In this document: piece by piece, positions 41,390-49,861 of the stretch
Layout: each line of letters starts with the position of its first letter
How positions within the stretch are numbered: position 1 is the stretch's first letter
Origin: Actinophytocola gossypii
GTDB lineage: Bacteria > Actinomycetota > Actinomycetes > Mycobacteriales > Pseudonocardiaceae
Reading direction: 5' to 3'
Length of the DNA stretch: 64,000 bases
NCBI RefSeq assembly: GCF_025165815.1
Contig: NZ_JAFFZE010000019.1
Span: forward strand, 165,074-229,073
Notes under the pieces: model-generated
What the model was told of the DNA's origin: nothing
Databases searched by the model: none
Seen by the model: the letters and a program-made list of their open reading frames with translations, nothing else
Made by a program: the position numbers and the translations under genes

Positions 41390-43183
41390 GTGGAAGCGAA
41401 CATCTTGGCCGTCGCCGGGATCGCGCTCGTCGCCGTCGCCACCTTCTACCTCGGCTACCGCACCTCGCGCTCACCCAGCACCACCCAGGACTTCCTGGTC
41501 GCGCGCCGCACGGTCCGCTCCCGGCGCAACGCGGCCGCGGTGTCGGGGGAGTACCTGTCGGCGGCGTCGTTCATCGGCGTCGCGGGCCTGGTGCTCAAGG
41601 ACGGCGCCGACGCGCTCTGGTACCCGGTCGGGTTCACCGTCGGCTACCTGGCGCTGATGCTGTTCGTCGCCGCGCCACTGCGCCGCTCCGGCGCCTACAC
41701 GCTGCCCGACTTCTGCGAGGCCCGGCTCGGCTCCCGGGCGTTGCGCGGGCTCGCGGCCGCGTTCGTGGTGTTCATCGGCATCCTCTACGTCGTCCCGCAG
41801 CTGCAGGCGGCCGGGCTGTCGATCACGAAGATCGTGCCGGGCGCGCCGAACTGGGTGGGGGCGTTACTGGTCACGGTCGTGGTGATCGCGAACGTGTTCG
41901 GCGGCGGGATGCGCGCGGTCACCGTGGTGCAGGCGTTCCAGTACTGGCTCAAGCTGTTCGCGATCGCCGCGCCGACGTTCGTGCTGTGCGTGCTGTTCAT
42001 CGGCGAGGGCGGCCGGGGCAGTGTGACCACCGGGCTGACCGAACCGCTGCCGCCGACCTTCGCCGAGAACACCACCCTCGACGTGCGCACGCCGGTGCTG
42101 CTGGAGGTCACCGAGCCGGTGCACCTGGCCGCCAACGGGGTGGTGGACGGCGACGAGGTCAGCGGCTCGGTGTACTGGACGCCGATGAGCAGCCCGTACG
42201 AGGTGGACGCCGACACCCAGCTGAGCTTCTTCGCCGGGTCCTCGGTGCCGGTGGTGGCCGGCGCGCCGCCGACCAACGACCTGTGGCTCGCGCCGAGCGG
42301 CGACGGCGAGGACGTGTTCGCCACGTACTCGCTGATGCTGGCCCTGTTCCTGGGCACCATGGGCCTGCCGCACGTGCTGGTCCGCTTCTACACCAACCCC
42401 GACGGCCGCGCGGCCCGGCGCACCACGCTGCACGTGCTGCTGCTGCTCGGCGTGTTCTACCTGTTCCCGATCCTGCTCGGCGCGCTGTCCCGGCTGTACG
42501 TGCCGGAGCTGCTGGTGACCGGCCGGACCGACGCGGCGGTGCTCGAGCTGCCGTCGAAGCTCGCGCCGGGCATCCTCGGGCCGATCCTGGCGGCGGTGCT
42601 CACCGCGGGCGCGTTCGCGGCGTTCCTGTCCACCTCGTCGGGCCTGGTGGTCAGCGTGTCCGGAGTGCTGTCGACGGACGTGCTGCGCGGGCGGGTGCGG
42701 GACTTCCGGTTCGCCACCGCGGTCGCCGGCGGGGCACCGCTGGCGCTGGCGATCGTGCTGCGGCCGTCGGACATCTCGCTGTCGGTCGGCATGTCGTTCA
42801 CGCTGGCCGCGTCCACGTTCTGTCCGGTGCTGCTGCTCGGGGTGTGGTGGCGGAAGCTGACCTCGGTGGGCGCGGCGGCCGGCATGGTGGTCGGCGGCGG
42901 GCTGGTACTGGCGGCGCTGGTGCTGAACGCGGTCAGCGGGTTCACCGGCAACTGGGCGCCCGCGCTGCTGCTGCAGCCCGCGCTGGTCACGGTGCCGGTC
43001 GCGTTCCTGACGGTGATCCTGGTCAGCCGCGCGACGCAGTCGAAGGTGCCGGCGGACGTCAACCAGATGCGGCTGCGGATGCACGCCCCGGACGGGCTCG
43101 GCTTCATCCGGGACCGCGCGGTGGCCCGGTTCGGCTCGGCCGAGGAGCGCGCCAGGCTCGCCGACGGCCGACACCGGAAGTGA
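41390..43183 (+). CDS. Sodium:solute symporter (acetate/pyruvate class) with large outer insert
   Basis: The product has 597 residues and about 13 membrane spans of the SSS/ActP-MctP type. Landmarks are the region SGEYLSAASFIGVAG near residue 55, LFLGTMGLPHVLVRFYTNPD near 323 and TLAASTFCPVLLLGVWW near 475. Between spans, residues about 210-310 form an extra soluble domain, rich in beta-forming and acidic residues, absent from the ActP gene at 48254. It is the transporter of the first LytS/LytTR set. Monocarboxylate uptake driven by sodium or protons is expected; the substrate is not defined by sequence. Confidence 0.87.
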   Translation: MEANILAVAGIALVAVATFYLGYRTSRSPSTTQDFLVARRTVRSRRNAAAVSGEYLSAASFIGVAGLVLKDGADALWYPVGFTVGYLALMLFVAAPLRRSGAYTLPDFCEARLGSRALRGLAAAFVVFIGILYVVPQLQAAGLSITKIVPGAPNWVGALLVTVVVIANVFGGGMRAVTVVQAFQYWLKLFAIAAPTFVLCVLFIGEGGRGSVTTGLTEPLPPTFAENTTLDVRTPVLLEVTEPVHLAANGVVDGDEVSGSVYWTPMSSPYEVDADTQLSFFAGSSVPVVAGAPPTNDLWLAPSGDGEDVFATYSLMLALFLGTMGLPHVLVRFYTNPDGRAARRTTLHVLLLLGVFYLFPILLGALSRLYVPELLVTGRTDAAVLELPSKLAPGILGPILAAVLTAGAFAAFLSTSSGLVVSVSGVLSTDVLRGRVRDFRFATAVAGGAPLALAIVLRPSDISLSVGMSFTLAASTFCPVLLLGVWWRKLTSVGAAAGMVVGGGLVLAALVLNAVSGFTGNWAPALLLQPALVTVPVAFLTVILVSRATQSKVPADVNQMRLRMHAPDGLGFIRDRAVARFGSAEERARLADGRHRK

Positions 43184-43233
43184 CCGGGATTACCATTCAC
43201 CCGACCGACGACGGTCGACGGATGGGAGCGCTG

Positions 43234-44325
43234 ATGGCGGTGTCCGCCGGTCGAGCGCCCGATACGGCGCCGGCCCGGTCCAGGAGGCCTTGGGCGCGCA
43301 CGGATCCGGTCGCGGTGCTGGCGGCCGCCCGGCACATCGCCGACGAGCTGCGGGACGGTCTCGCCGGGTCCGGCGCCCGGGCGGCCGCGCGCGGGGTCCG
43401 GCGACTGCTCGACGTCGACTGCGTCGGCCTCGCGGACCTGTCCGGCCGCCCGGTGTGGGCGCCCGCGCCGCCGCCGGGGGAGGGCGCGGAGGCGGCGAAC
43501 GCGCTGGTCGAGCAGGTGCTGCACTCGGAGTCCAAGGGCGGCCGGCCGCCGCTGCTGGCGCTGCCGCTGCACGTGCACCACGAGCTGGCCGGCGTGCTGG
43601 TGGTGTTCGGCAACGCGCGGCGGTCGGCGGTGCGGGAGGCGGCGGCGTGGGTCGTCGAGGCGCTGGAGCGCGGCAGGCTGGAGGCGTCGGCCGAGCAGGC
43701 CGCCCAGGCCGAGCTGCGGGCGCTGCGGGCGGAGATCTCCCCGCACTTCGTGTACAACGCGCTGACCGTGATCTCCGCGCTGGTCAGCTCCGAGCCGGAC
43801 CGCTCCCGCGAGCTGATGATCGACTTCGCCGACTACATCCGCTACAGCCTGGCCAGGCACGGCGAGTACACCACGGTCGCCGACGAGTTCCACGCCATCG
43901 AGACCTACCTGGCGTTGCAGCGCGCGGTGCTGGGTGAGCGGCTGGCCGTGCAGGTGCGGGTCGCGCCGGAGGTGCTGGCCGTCGCGGTGCCGTACCTGGT
44001 GCTGCAACCGCTGGTGGAGAACGCGATCCGGCACGGCATCGAGCCGCGTACCGGCACCGGGCACGTCACCGTGCGCGGCGAGGCCGAGGGCAACGACTGC
44101 GTGATCAGCGTCGAGGACGACGGCCTGGGCATGGATCCCGCGCTGGCCGAGGAGATCCTGGCCGGCCGCGGCGGCTCGGACAGCGTCGGCCTGGCCAATG
44201 TGGACCGCCGGTTGCGCCACGTCTACGGCCCCTGGTACGGGCTGGTGGTGGAGACCGGGCCGGGGGAGGGCACCCGCGTGGTGGTGCGGATCCCGCGGTT
44301 CCAGCCGGGGGTGATGCCGGGATGA
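43234..44325 (+). CDS. LytS-type sensor histidine kinase, second set
   Basis: With the ATG at 43234 (GGGAG, 5-base spacer) the product has 363 residues; an in-frame GTG at 43180 overlapping the symporter stop (GTGA) is an alternative. No membrane helix is seen. A GAF-like region (about 20-130) precedes the LytS kinase domain, with ISPHFVYNALTVISALV near 170 and ENAIRHG near 266, and glycine boxes DDGLGMD and VGLANVDRR. The cysteines of the other LytS sensor are missing, so the signal differs. It overlaps the regulator gene by ATGA. Confidence 0.86.
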   Translation: MAVSAGRAPDTAPARSRRPWARTDPVAVLAAARHIADELRDGLAGSGARAAARGVRRLLDVDCVGLADLSGRPVWAPAPPPGEGAEAANALVEQVLHSESKGGRPPLLALPLHVHHELAGVLVVFGNARRSAVREAAAWVVEALERGRLEASAEQAAQAELRALRAEISPHFVYNALTVISALVSSEPDRSRELMIDFADYIRYSLARHGEYTTVADEFHAIETYLALQRAVLGERLAVQVRVAPEVLAVAVPYLVLQPLVENAIRHGIEPRTGTGHVTVRGEAEGNDCVISVEDDGLGMDPALAEEILAGRGGSDSVGLANVDRRLRHVYGPWYGLVVETGPGEGTRVVVRIPRFQPGVMPG

Positions 44326-45095
44326 CGGGCCTGCGTGTGCTGGCCGTCGACGACGTGCCGCCCGCGCTCGACGAACTGTGCCGCCTGCTGCGCGAGGCGC
44401 AGGAGGTCGGCGAGGTCGCCGCGGCCGGCGACCCGCTGTCGGCGCTGCGGATGATCCAGAACGGCCGGTTCGACGCGGTGTTCCTGGACATCTCGATGCC
44501 CGGCCTGGACGGCCTGGAGCTGGCGTCCCTGCTGGCGAAGCTGTCCGAGCCCCCGGCGATCGTGTTCGTCACCGCCTACGAGCAGCACGCCGTGGCCGCG
44601 TTCGGCATCGGCGCGGTCGACTACCTGCTCAAGCCGGTCCGCGCCGAACGCCTGTCCGACGCCCTGGCCCGGATCGGCCGGGTAGTCCCGGCGAACCGCC
44701 CCCAGCCCGAGCCCGTCCAGGCCAGGACGATGGACGCGATGGCCGCCCTGCCGGTCGAGCAGGCCGGCCGCACCAGGTACGTCCGGCGTGGCGAGGTCAG
44801 TTTCGTCGAGGCGCACGGCGACTACGTCCGCCTGCACACGGCCTCCGGCGTGCACGTGGTCCGGATGCCGATCTCGCGCCTGGAGGAGTACTGGGAGCCC
44901 GCCGGGTTCGTGCGCGTGCACCGCGGCTTCCTGGTCTCCCTGGACCGCGTCCGCGAACTCCGCAGCGACTCCGTCGGCGGCCTCCTGGCCCACACCGACC
45001 TCGGCGACGTCCCGGTCAGCCGCCGCCACGCCCGCGAGCTCCGGGAACGCCTCCTGGCGGCCGCCAAACGCGGCCAACTGGATCGGCGCCCCTGA
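44322..45095 (+). CDS. LytTR-family response regulator, second set
   Basis: A 257-residue regulator: receiver domain with VLAVDDVPPALDE, phospho-acceptor Asp in VFLDISMPGLDG near residue 56 and Lys in YLLKPVRAE near 107; LytTR domain from about 145 with EVSFVEAHGDYVRLHT and FVRVHRGFLVSLDRV. It overlaps the kinase gene (ATGA) and the next small membrane gene (TGATG). The set kinase-regulator-small membrane protein-symporter repeats the order seen at 37540-43183, pointing to an ancestral duplication. Confidence 0.88.
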   Translation: MTGLRVLAVDDVPPALDELCRLLREAQEVGEVAAAGDPLSALRMIQNGRFDAVFLDISMPGLDGLELASLLAKLSEPPAIVFVTAYEQHAVAAFGIGAVDYLLKPVRAERLSDALARIGRVVPANRPQPEPVQARTMDAMAALPVEQAGRTRYVRRGEVSFVEAHGDYVRLHTASGVHVVRMPISRLEEYWEPAGFVRVHRGFLVSLDRVRELRSDSVGGLLAHTDLGDVPVSRRHARELRERLLAAAKRGQLDRRP

Positions 45096-45445
45096 TGCCA
45101 GGCCACAAGCGCGTAGCCGTCATGAGCCCGCAAACCCGCCTGGCCCACTCCCGCCGCCGCGCCAGAGGCCGCTGGCGCGTCCCCAAACTCGACCCCGCGG
45201 GCGCCGACCGCGCCGCCACCCTCTACCGCCGCCAACGCACCCTCGCGGTGGCCCCTCTCCTCCTCCTGTTCACCGGCATCCTCGGCCTCCCCCTGGTCTT
45301 CGCCCTCTTCCCCGCCCTCGACGACCTCCGCCTCCTCGGCATCCCCGTCTCCTGGCTGGCCCTGGCCGTCCTGCCCTACCCCGCCCTCACCCTCCTCGCC
45401 GGCTGGCAGCTCCGCCGCGCCGAACAAGCCGAAGACCGCCCATGA
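45095..45445 (+). CDS. Two-span membrane protein (DUF485-like), second set
   Basis: The protein has 116 residues. A basic soluble start of about 50 residues (many Arg) is followed by two membrane helices (about 50-72 and 80-103) and a short charged end. The topology equals that of the gene at 40928, with a similar place between regulator and symporter. The ATG overlaps the regulator stop (TGATG); an internal ATG at 45122 is possible. It is probably an accessory subunit of the symporter. Confidence 0.72.
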   Translation: MPGHKRVAVMSPQTRLAHSRRRARGRWRVPKLDPAGADRAATLYRRQRTLAVAPLLLLFTGILGLPLVFALFPALDDLRLLGIPVSWLALAVLPYPALTLLAGWQLRRAEQAEDRP

Positions 45446-45561
45446 CCCCGCGAGTCGTACCCTCCCGTCCCGCGAGTCGTACCTTCCCGTCGCGCGAGTC
45501 GTACCTTCCCGTCGCGCGAGTCGTACGTTCCCGTCGCGCCCGTTGCGTGGGGTCGACGTGA
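45442..45561 (+). CDS. 39-residue mini-ORF spanning the 22-bp repeats, coupled at both ends
   Basis: ATG at 45442 overlaps the stop of the upstream membrane gene (ATGA) and the TGA at 45559-45561 overlaps the GTG start of the symporter (GTGA). The frame stays open through four 22-bp repeats, giving an Arg/Val/Ser-rich peptide. Because 22 is not a multiple of three, each repeat is read in a different frame. A coupling device is more likely than a functional peptide; chance cannot be excluded. Confidence 0.35.
   Translation: MTPRVVPSRPASRTFPSRESYLPVARVVRSRRARCVGST
45449..45536. repeat. Four tandem copies of a 22-bp repeat
   Basis: The unit is CGCGAGTCGTAC followed by a variable base, then TTCCCGTCG or close to it. 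Copies lie at 45449, 45471, 45493 and 45515, each exactly 22 bp, differing at one to two bases. There are no spacers, so it is not CRISPR. It lies between the small membrane gene and the second symporter, where it could be a regulator-binding array or a tandem-expanded intergenic element. Confidence 0.9.
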
Positions 45562-47264
45562 TCATCGCGTTCGCGGTGGCGCCGGTGGTGCTGGTGACGT
45601 TGCTCATCGGGTTGCGTGGGGTGGCCGCGATGCGTACGACGTCGGACTTCCTGGTGGCCTCGCGGCGGGTGTCGCCGCTGCTCAACTCGGCCGCGGTCTC
45701 CGGCGAGTACCTGTCGGCGGCGAGTTTCCTCGGCGTGGCCGGGCTGATCGTCAAGGACGGGGTCGGCGCGCTCTGGTACCCGGTGGGGTTCACCGCCGGG
45801 TACATCGCCATGCTCGTGCTGGTCGCGGCGCCGATGCGGCGGTCGGGCGCGCTCACCGTGCCCGACTTCGCCGAGGCCAGGCTCGCCTCGCCCGCGCTGC
45901 GTCGGGTCACGGCGGTGGTCATCCTGGTCATCGGCGGGCTGTACCTGGTGCCGCAGTTCCGCACCGCCGGGCTGGTGCTCAGCGCCGTGTCGGAGACGCC
46001 GTACTGGGTCGGCGTGGTCATCGCCGGGGTCGGGGTGGCGGTCACGCTCGCGCTCGGCGGGATGCGTGCGGCGACGTACGTACAGGCGTTCCAGTTCTTC
46101 CTCAAGCTGGTGCTGTTCATCGTGCCCGCGGTGTGGCTGCTGGTCCAGGTCGGCCCGGCCGCCCGGCAGGAGGCCGTGCACCCGGTCGAGTTCACCGAGT
46201 TCGACCACGACACCCGCGTGGTCTTCCGCGTCGGCACCACTCTCGACTTCGCCGAGCCCACGATCGTCCACATCGGACAGGAGGAGCGCCGGGTCGAGGG
46301 CACCTGGGACGTCCCGCAGGGCACCACGGTCGTCTTCCCGCGCGGCACCGAGGTCCCGGAGCTGGCCGGCGAGGCCCGCCCCGGCGGCGACGAGTGGCAG
46401 CGCCCGCTGCTCGACATCCGCGACTCGGGTCACCCGCTGCTGTCCACCTGGGCGCTGGTGGTCGCGCTCGCGCTCGGCACCATGGGGCTGCCGCACGTGA
46501 TCATGCGCTTCCACACCAGCCCCGACGGTCGCGCCGCCCGCCGCACGGCCGCGTTCACCGTCGGGCTGTTGAGCGTGTTCTACCTGTTCCCGGGGATCTA
46601 CGGCGTCCTCGGCCGGGTGCTCGTCCCGCAGCTGTACCTGTCCGGAGCCACCGACACCGCCGTGGTCGCGCTCCCCGCGCAGGTCGACGACGGCTGGCCC
46701 GGCGACATGTTCACCGCGCTGCTCACCGGTGGCGCGTTCGCCGCGTTCCTGGCGACGTCGCTCGGCCTGGTGCTGGTGGTGTCCGGCGCGATCTCGCACG
46801 ACCTGTTGCCGGGTGGGCTGGTGCGGCTGCGGATCACCCCGCTGGTGGTGTCGGCGGTGGTGGTCCTGTTCGCGCTGTCGGCGATCCGGCTGGACGCGGG
46901 CGTGCTGGTGACGTGGGGTTTCACCGTGGCGGCGTCGACGTTCTGCCCGCTGCTGGTACTCGGCATCTGGTGGTCGAGGCTGACGGTCGCCGGCGCGATG
47001 TCGGGCGTGCTGGTCGGGTTGTTCACGTCGTCCGGGGCCATCGCGTGCGCCCTGTTCGGCGTGCCGCTCGACGGGTGGCTGGCGATCCTGGTGGCGCAGC
47101 CGGCGCCGTGGTCGGTCCCGCTCGCGTTCGCGACGATGGTCGTGGTGTCGCTGCGCGGCCGCCCGCCGTCGTGGTCCAGGACGGCGATGCTGCGCCTGCA
47201 CCTCGACGAGGACAGCGTCGGCACACCCGCCGACCGCCTGCGCGCCCTGCGCGAGGGCGGCTAG
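45558..47264 (+). CDS. Sodium:solute symporter (acetate/pyruvate class), second set
   Basis: From the GTG at 45558, which overlaps the mini-ORF stop, the product has 568 residues with about 13 spans. It has SGEYLSAASFLGVAG near residue 50, LALGTMGLPHVIMRFHTSPD near 305 and AASTFCPLLVLGIWW near 455, all close to the 41390 protein. It also has the soluble insert between spans (about 200-295). A TTG at 45543 would add five residues. It is the transporter of the second LytS/LytTR set; substrate unknown. Confidence 0.85.
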   Translation: MIIAFAVAPVVLVTLLIGLRGVAAMRTTSDFLVASRRVSPLLNSAAVSGEYLSAASFLGVAGLIVKDGVGALWYPVGFTAGYIAMLVLVAAPMRRSGALTVPDFAEARLASPALRRVTAVVILVIGGLYLVPQFRTAGLVLSAVSETPYWVGVVIAGVGVAVTLALGGMRAATYVQAFQFFLKLVLFIVPAVWLLVQVGPAARQEAVHPVEFTEFDHDTRVVFRVGTTLDFAEPTIVHIGQEERRVEGTWDVPQGTTVVFPRGTEVPELAGEARPGGDEWQRPLLDIRDSGHPLLSTWALVVALALGTMGLPHVIMRFHTSPDGRAARRTAAFTVGLLSVFYLFPGIYGVLGRVLVPQLYLSGATDTAVVALPAQVDDGWPGDMFTALLTGGAFAAFLATSLGLVLVVSGAISHDLLPGGLVRLRITPLVVSAVVVLFALSAIRLDAGVLVTWGFTVAASTFCPLLVLGIWWSRLTVAGAMSGVLVGLFTSSGAIACALFGVPLDGWLAILVAQPAPWSVPLAFATMVVVSLRGRPPSWSRTAMLRLHLDEDSVGTPADRLRALREGG

Positions 47265-47271
47265 GGCCAGA

Positions 47272-47754
47272 TCAGCGCCATCGGCTCGAACCGCGACCAG
47301 CTGGTTGACCAGCGCGAAGAGACGCCCACTCGTGCGGGTCCTGCCGCTGTGCAACGGAACGCACAGCTCCATGGATGGCGCGTTTCACGTTGCTGTCGTT
47401 TCCCGACCTCGGCGGTCTTGAGCTGCTCTACGTGGAGTCCGCCACCGGGCCGCATATCGAGGATGTGGACGAGGTCCGAGCGCGAAACTGGTGTTCGAAG
47501 AGGTTCGCTCGGAGGCGATGAATCCCAGCGACTCCATCGCCCACATCGAGCGCATCATCACCGAGCGGTACGCCCATGATTGTCGAGGCGATCACAGCGG
47601 CCGCTCCGGTCAGGACGGCAGCAACGGAAACTGTGTCGCGATCGCGTTCGCTGGGCCGGCGGTTGCGGTGCGTGACTCGAAGTCCCCGAACGAGGGAACT
47701 CTGGCCTTCCCGTCCTCCGAAAGGGTGAGCTTCCTCCGCGCCACCAGGCGTTGA
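47272..47754 (+). pseudogene. Degraded XRE regulator tail (DUF5753) and DUF397 gene
   Basis: Three frames must be joined to read it. RVLPLCNGTHSSMDGAF (47336-47386) continues after an extra T as TLLSFPDLGGLELLYVESAT, then shifts near 47480 to LVFEEVRSEAMNPSDSIAHI. This is the C-terminal part of DUF5753 helix-turn-helix proteins of actinobacteria. The same frame then runs into SGQDGSNGNCVAIAFAGPAV and RDSKSPNEGTLAFPSS, a DUF397 protein whose own start is lost. The DNA-binding domain is missing. Such pairs (Scr1/DUF397) are frequent in mycelial actinomycetes. Confidence 0.7.
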
Positions 47755-47760
47755 CCTCAC

Positions 47761-47852
47761 TGTGACCTGAACCACTCGACGCGCCACGCTACCGCTCGTC
47801 GACCGTTCGTCGCTCTACCGGGTGAATTGATCCGCGAGAGATTCAGCTCACA
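47761..47852. promoter_or_regulatory. Two imperfect CRP/GlxR-like sites upstream of DUF485-actP
   Basis: TGTGACCTGAACCACT at 47761-47776 has a perfect left half-site; AGAGATTCAGCTCACA at 47837-47852 has a perfect right half-site. Both match the other half at 3 of 5 positions. Seen together they give the inverted 8-mers CACTGTGA (47758-47765) and TCACAGTG (47848-47855). They precede the DUF485 gene by 60-150 bases, where a cAMP-responsive regulator would act on acetate uptake. Confidence 0.4.
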
Positions 47853-47912
47853 GTGCCGGCTTCCTAGGGTCTAGTGAACGTTTTTCCCGTTCTGCGGCCC
47901 ACAGGAGGCACT

Positions 47913-48257
47913 GTGAGTAGCACCGACCAGGAGCCGACACCGACGACGGCTCCCGATTGGGCGACAATCCAGAACAGCGCTGAGTTCCGTCAGCTCCGCA
48001 AACGGCTGCGCGGCTTCGTCTTCCCGATGACCGTCGCGTTCCTCGTCTGGTACCTGCTGTACGTCCTGCTCTCCGCCTACGCGCACGACTTCATGTCGAC
48101 CAAGGTCGTCGGCAACATCAACATCGGCCTGATCTTCGGCCTGCTCCAGTTCGTGTCCACGTTCCTGATCACCAGCCTCTACGTGCGACACGCGAACCGG
48201 CACCTCGACCCGGTCGCCGACAAGATCCGCGCGGACATCGAGGGAGACGACAAGTGA
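47913..48257 (+). CDS. DUF485 family membrane protein
   Basis: The GTG at 47913 has GGAGG with a 4-base spacer, which decides the start. The 114-residue product has a soluble start with WATIQNSAEFRQLRKRLRGF, two membrane helices (about 37-58 and 75-97) separated by SAYAHDFMSTKVVGNI, and a charged end. This is DUF485, the usual companion of the acetate permease ActP (compare YjcH). It overlaps the actP gene by ATGA. Confidence 0.92.
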   Translation: MSSTDQEPTPTTAPDWATIQNSAEFRQLRKRLRGFVFPMTVAFLVWYLLYVLLSAYAHDFMSTKVVGNINIGLIFGLLQFVSTFLITSLYVRHANRHLDPVADKIRADIEGDDK

Positions 48258-49861
48258 ACCTCGCCCAGGGAATCGAGGGCAGCAATCCCGCCCTCAACAT
48301 CGGCATCTTCACCCTGTTCGTCGTGATCACGCTGGTCATCGTGTTCCGGGCCAGTCGCTCGTCGAGGACCGCGGCCGACTACTACGCCGCCGGCCACGCC
48401 TTCACCGGCCCGCAGAACGGCATCGCGATCTCCGGTGACTACCTGTCGGCGGCGTCGTTCCTCGGCATCGCCGGCGCGATCGCGGTCGCCGGGTACGACG
48501 GCTTCCTGTACTCGATCGGGTTCCTCGTCGCCTGGCTGATCGCGCTGCTGCTGGTCGCCGAGCTGCTGCGGAACACCGGCAAGTACACGATGGGCGACGT
48601 GCTCAGCTTCCGGATGCGGCAGCGTCCGGTCCGGGCCGCGGCGGCCGTCTCCACGCTGGCCGTCTCCTTCTTCTACCTGCTGGCCCAGATGGCCGGCGCC
48701 GGCGGCCTGGTCGCGCTGCTGCTCGGTATCGAGAACCGGGCCGGCCAGTCGCTGGTCATCGCGGTGGTCGGCGCGATCATGATCGTCTACGTGATCATCG
48801 GCGGCATGCGCGGCACCACCTGGGTGCAGATCATCAAGGCGACGCTGCTGATCATCGGCGCCGGCGTGATAACCCTGTGGGTGCTCGGCAAGTTCGGCTT
48901 CAACCTGTCCAGCGTGCTCGGCGGCGCGGTGGAGCGCGCGGGCGACGCCGGCAGCCGGCTGCTCGAACCGGGCGGCCGCTACGGCGCCTCGGAGACCACC
49001 AAGATCGACTTCGTCTCGCTGTCCCTCGCCCTGGTGCTCGGCACCGCCGGCCTTCCGCACGTGCTGATGCGCTTCTACACCGTGCCGACCGCGAAGGACG
49101 CGCGCCGCTCCGTGGTCTGGGCGATCTGGCTGATCGGCCTGTTCTACCTGTTCAGCCTGGTGCTCGGCTACGGCGCCGGCGCCCTGGTCGGCGCGGACGT
49201 GATCGCCGCGGCACCCGGCGGGGAGAACTCGGCGGCACCGCTGCTGGCGTTCGAGCTCGGCGGCACCGTGCTGCTCGGCATCATCGCCGCGGTCGCGTTC
49301 GCCACGATCCTCGCGGTGGTCGCCGGCCTGACGATCACCGCGTCGGCGTCGTTCGCCCACGACGTGTACGCCAACATCATCAAGAAGGGCACGGTGGACG
49401 ACAAGGAGCAGGAGGTCAAGGTCGCCCGCCGGACGGCGCTGGTGATCGGCGCGGTGGCGATCGTCGGCGGCATCTTCGCCAACGGCCAGAACATCGCGTT
49501 CCTGGTCGCGCTGGCGTTCGCGGTCGCGGCGTCGGCGAACCTGCCGACGATCCTGTACTCGCTGTTCTGGAAGCGGTTCAACACCAGCGGTGCGCTGTGG
49601 AGCATCTACGGCGGCCTGAGCGTGTGCATCATCCTGATCATCTTCTCGCCCGCGGTGTCGGGCGGCGCGAACCCGATGTTCAGCGGCGTGGACTTCCACT
49701 GGTTCCCGCTGTCGAACCCCGGCATCGTGTCGATCCCGGTGTCCTTCCTCCTCGGCTACCTCGGCACGATCCTGTCCAAGGAGCGCAACGAGGCCAAGTT
49801 CGCCGAGATGGAGGTCCGCTCCCTCACCGGCGCCCACGCCGAGAAGGCCACGTCCCACTAG
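48254..49861 (+). CDS. actP: Cation/acetate symporter ActP
   Basis: The product has 535 residues and about 13 spans of the SSS family: ISGDYLSAASFLGIAG near residue 55, LVLGTAGLPHVLMRFYTVP near 262 and SASFAHDVYANIIKKG near 365, all hallmarks of ActP. The loop between spans 6 and 7 is short, unlike in the two symporters upstream. It follows DUF485 with an ATGA overlap, the standard DUF485-actP pair for acetate and related short-chain acid uptake. Its stop overlaps the stop of the convergent epoxide hydrolase gene within CTAG. Confidence 0.92.
   Translation: MNLAQGIEGSNPALNIGIFTLFVVITLVIVFRASRSSRTAADYYAAGHAFTGPQNGIAISGDYLSAASFLGIAGAIAVAGYDGFLYSIGFLVAWLIALLLVAELLRNTGKYTMGDVLSFRMRQRPVRAAAAVSTLAVSFFYLLAQMAGAGGLVALLLGIENRAGQSLVIAVVGAIMIVYVIIGGMRGTTWVQIIKATLLIIGAGVITLWVLGKFGFNLSSVLGGAVERAGDAGSRLLEPGGRYGASETTKIDFVSLSLALVLGTAGLPHVLMRFYTVPTAKDARRSVVWAIWLIGLFYLFSLVLGYGAGALVGADVIAAAPGGENSAAPLLAFELGGTVLLGIIAAVAFATILAVVAGLTITASASFAHDVYANIIKKGTVDDKEQEVKVARRTALVIGAVAIVGGIFANGQNIAFLVALAFAVAASANLPTILYSLFWKRFNTSGALWSIYGGLSVCIILIIFSPAVSGGANPMFSGVDFHWFPLSNPGIVSIPVSFLLGYLGTILSKERNEAKFAEMEVRSLTGAHAEKATSH

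Noticed and set aside
45449..45536. Four direct repeats considered as a CRISPR array.
   Set aside because: The 22-bp units are contiguous without spacers, and no cas gene is in the window.
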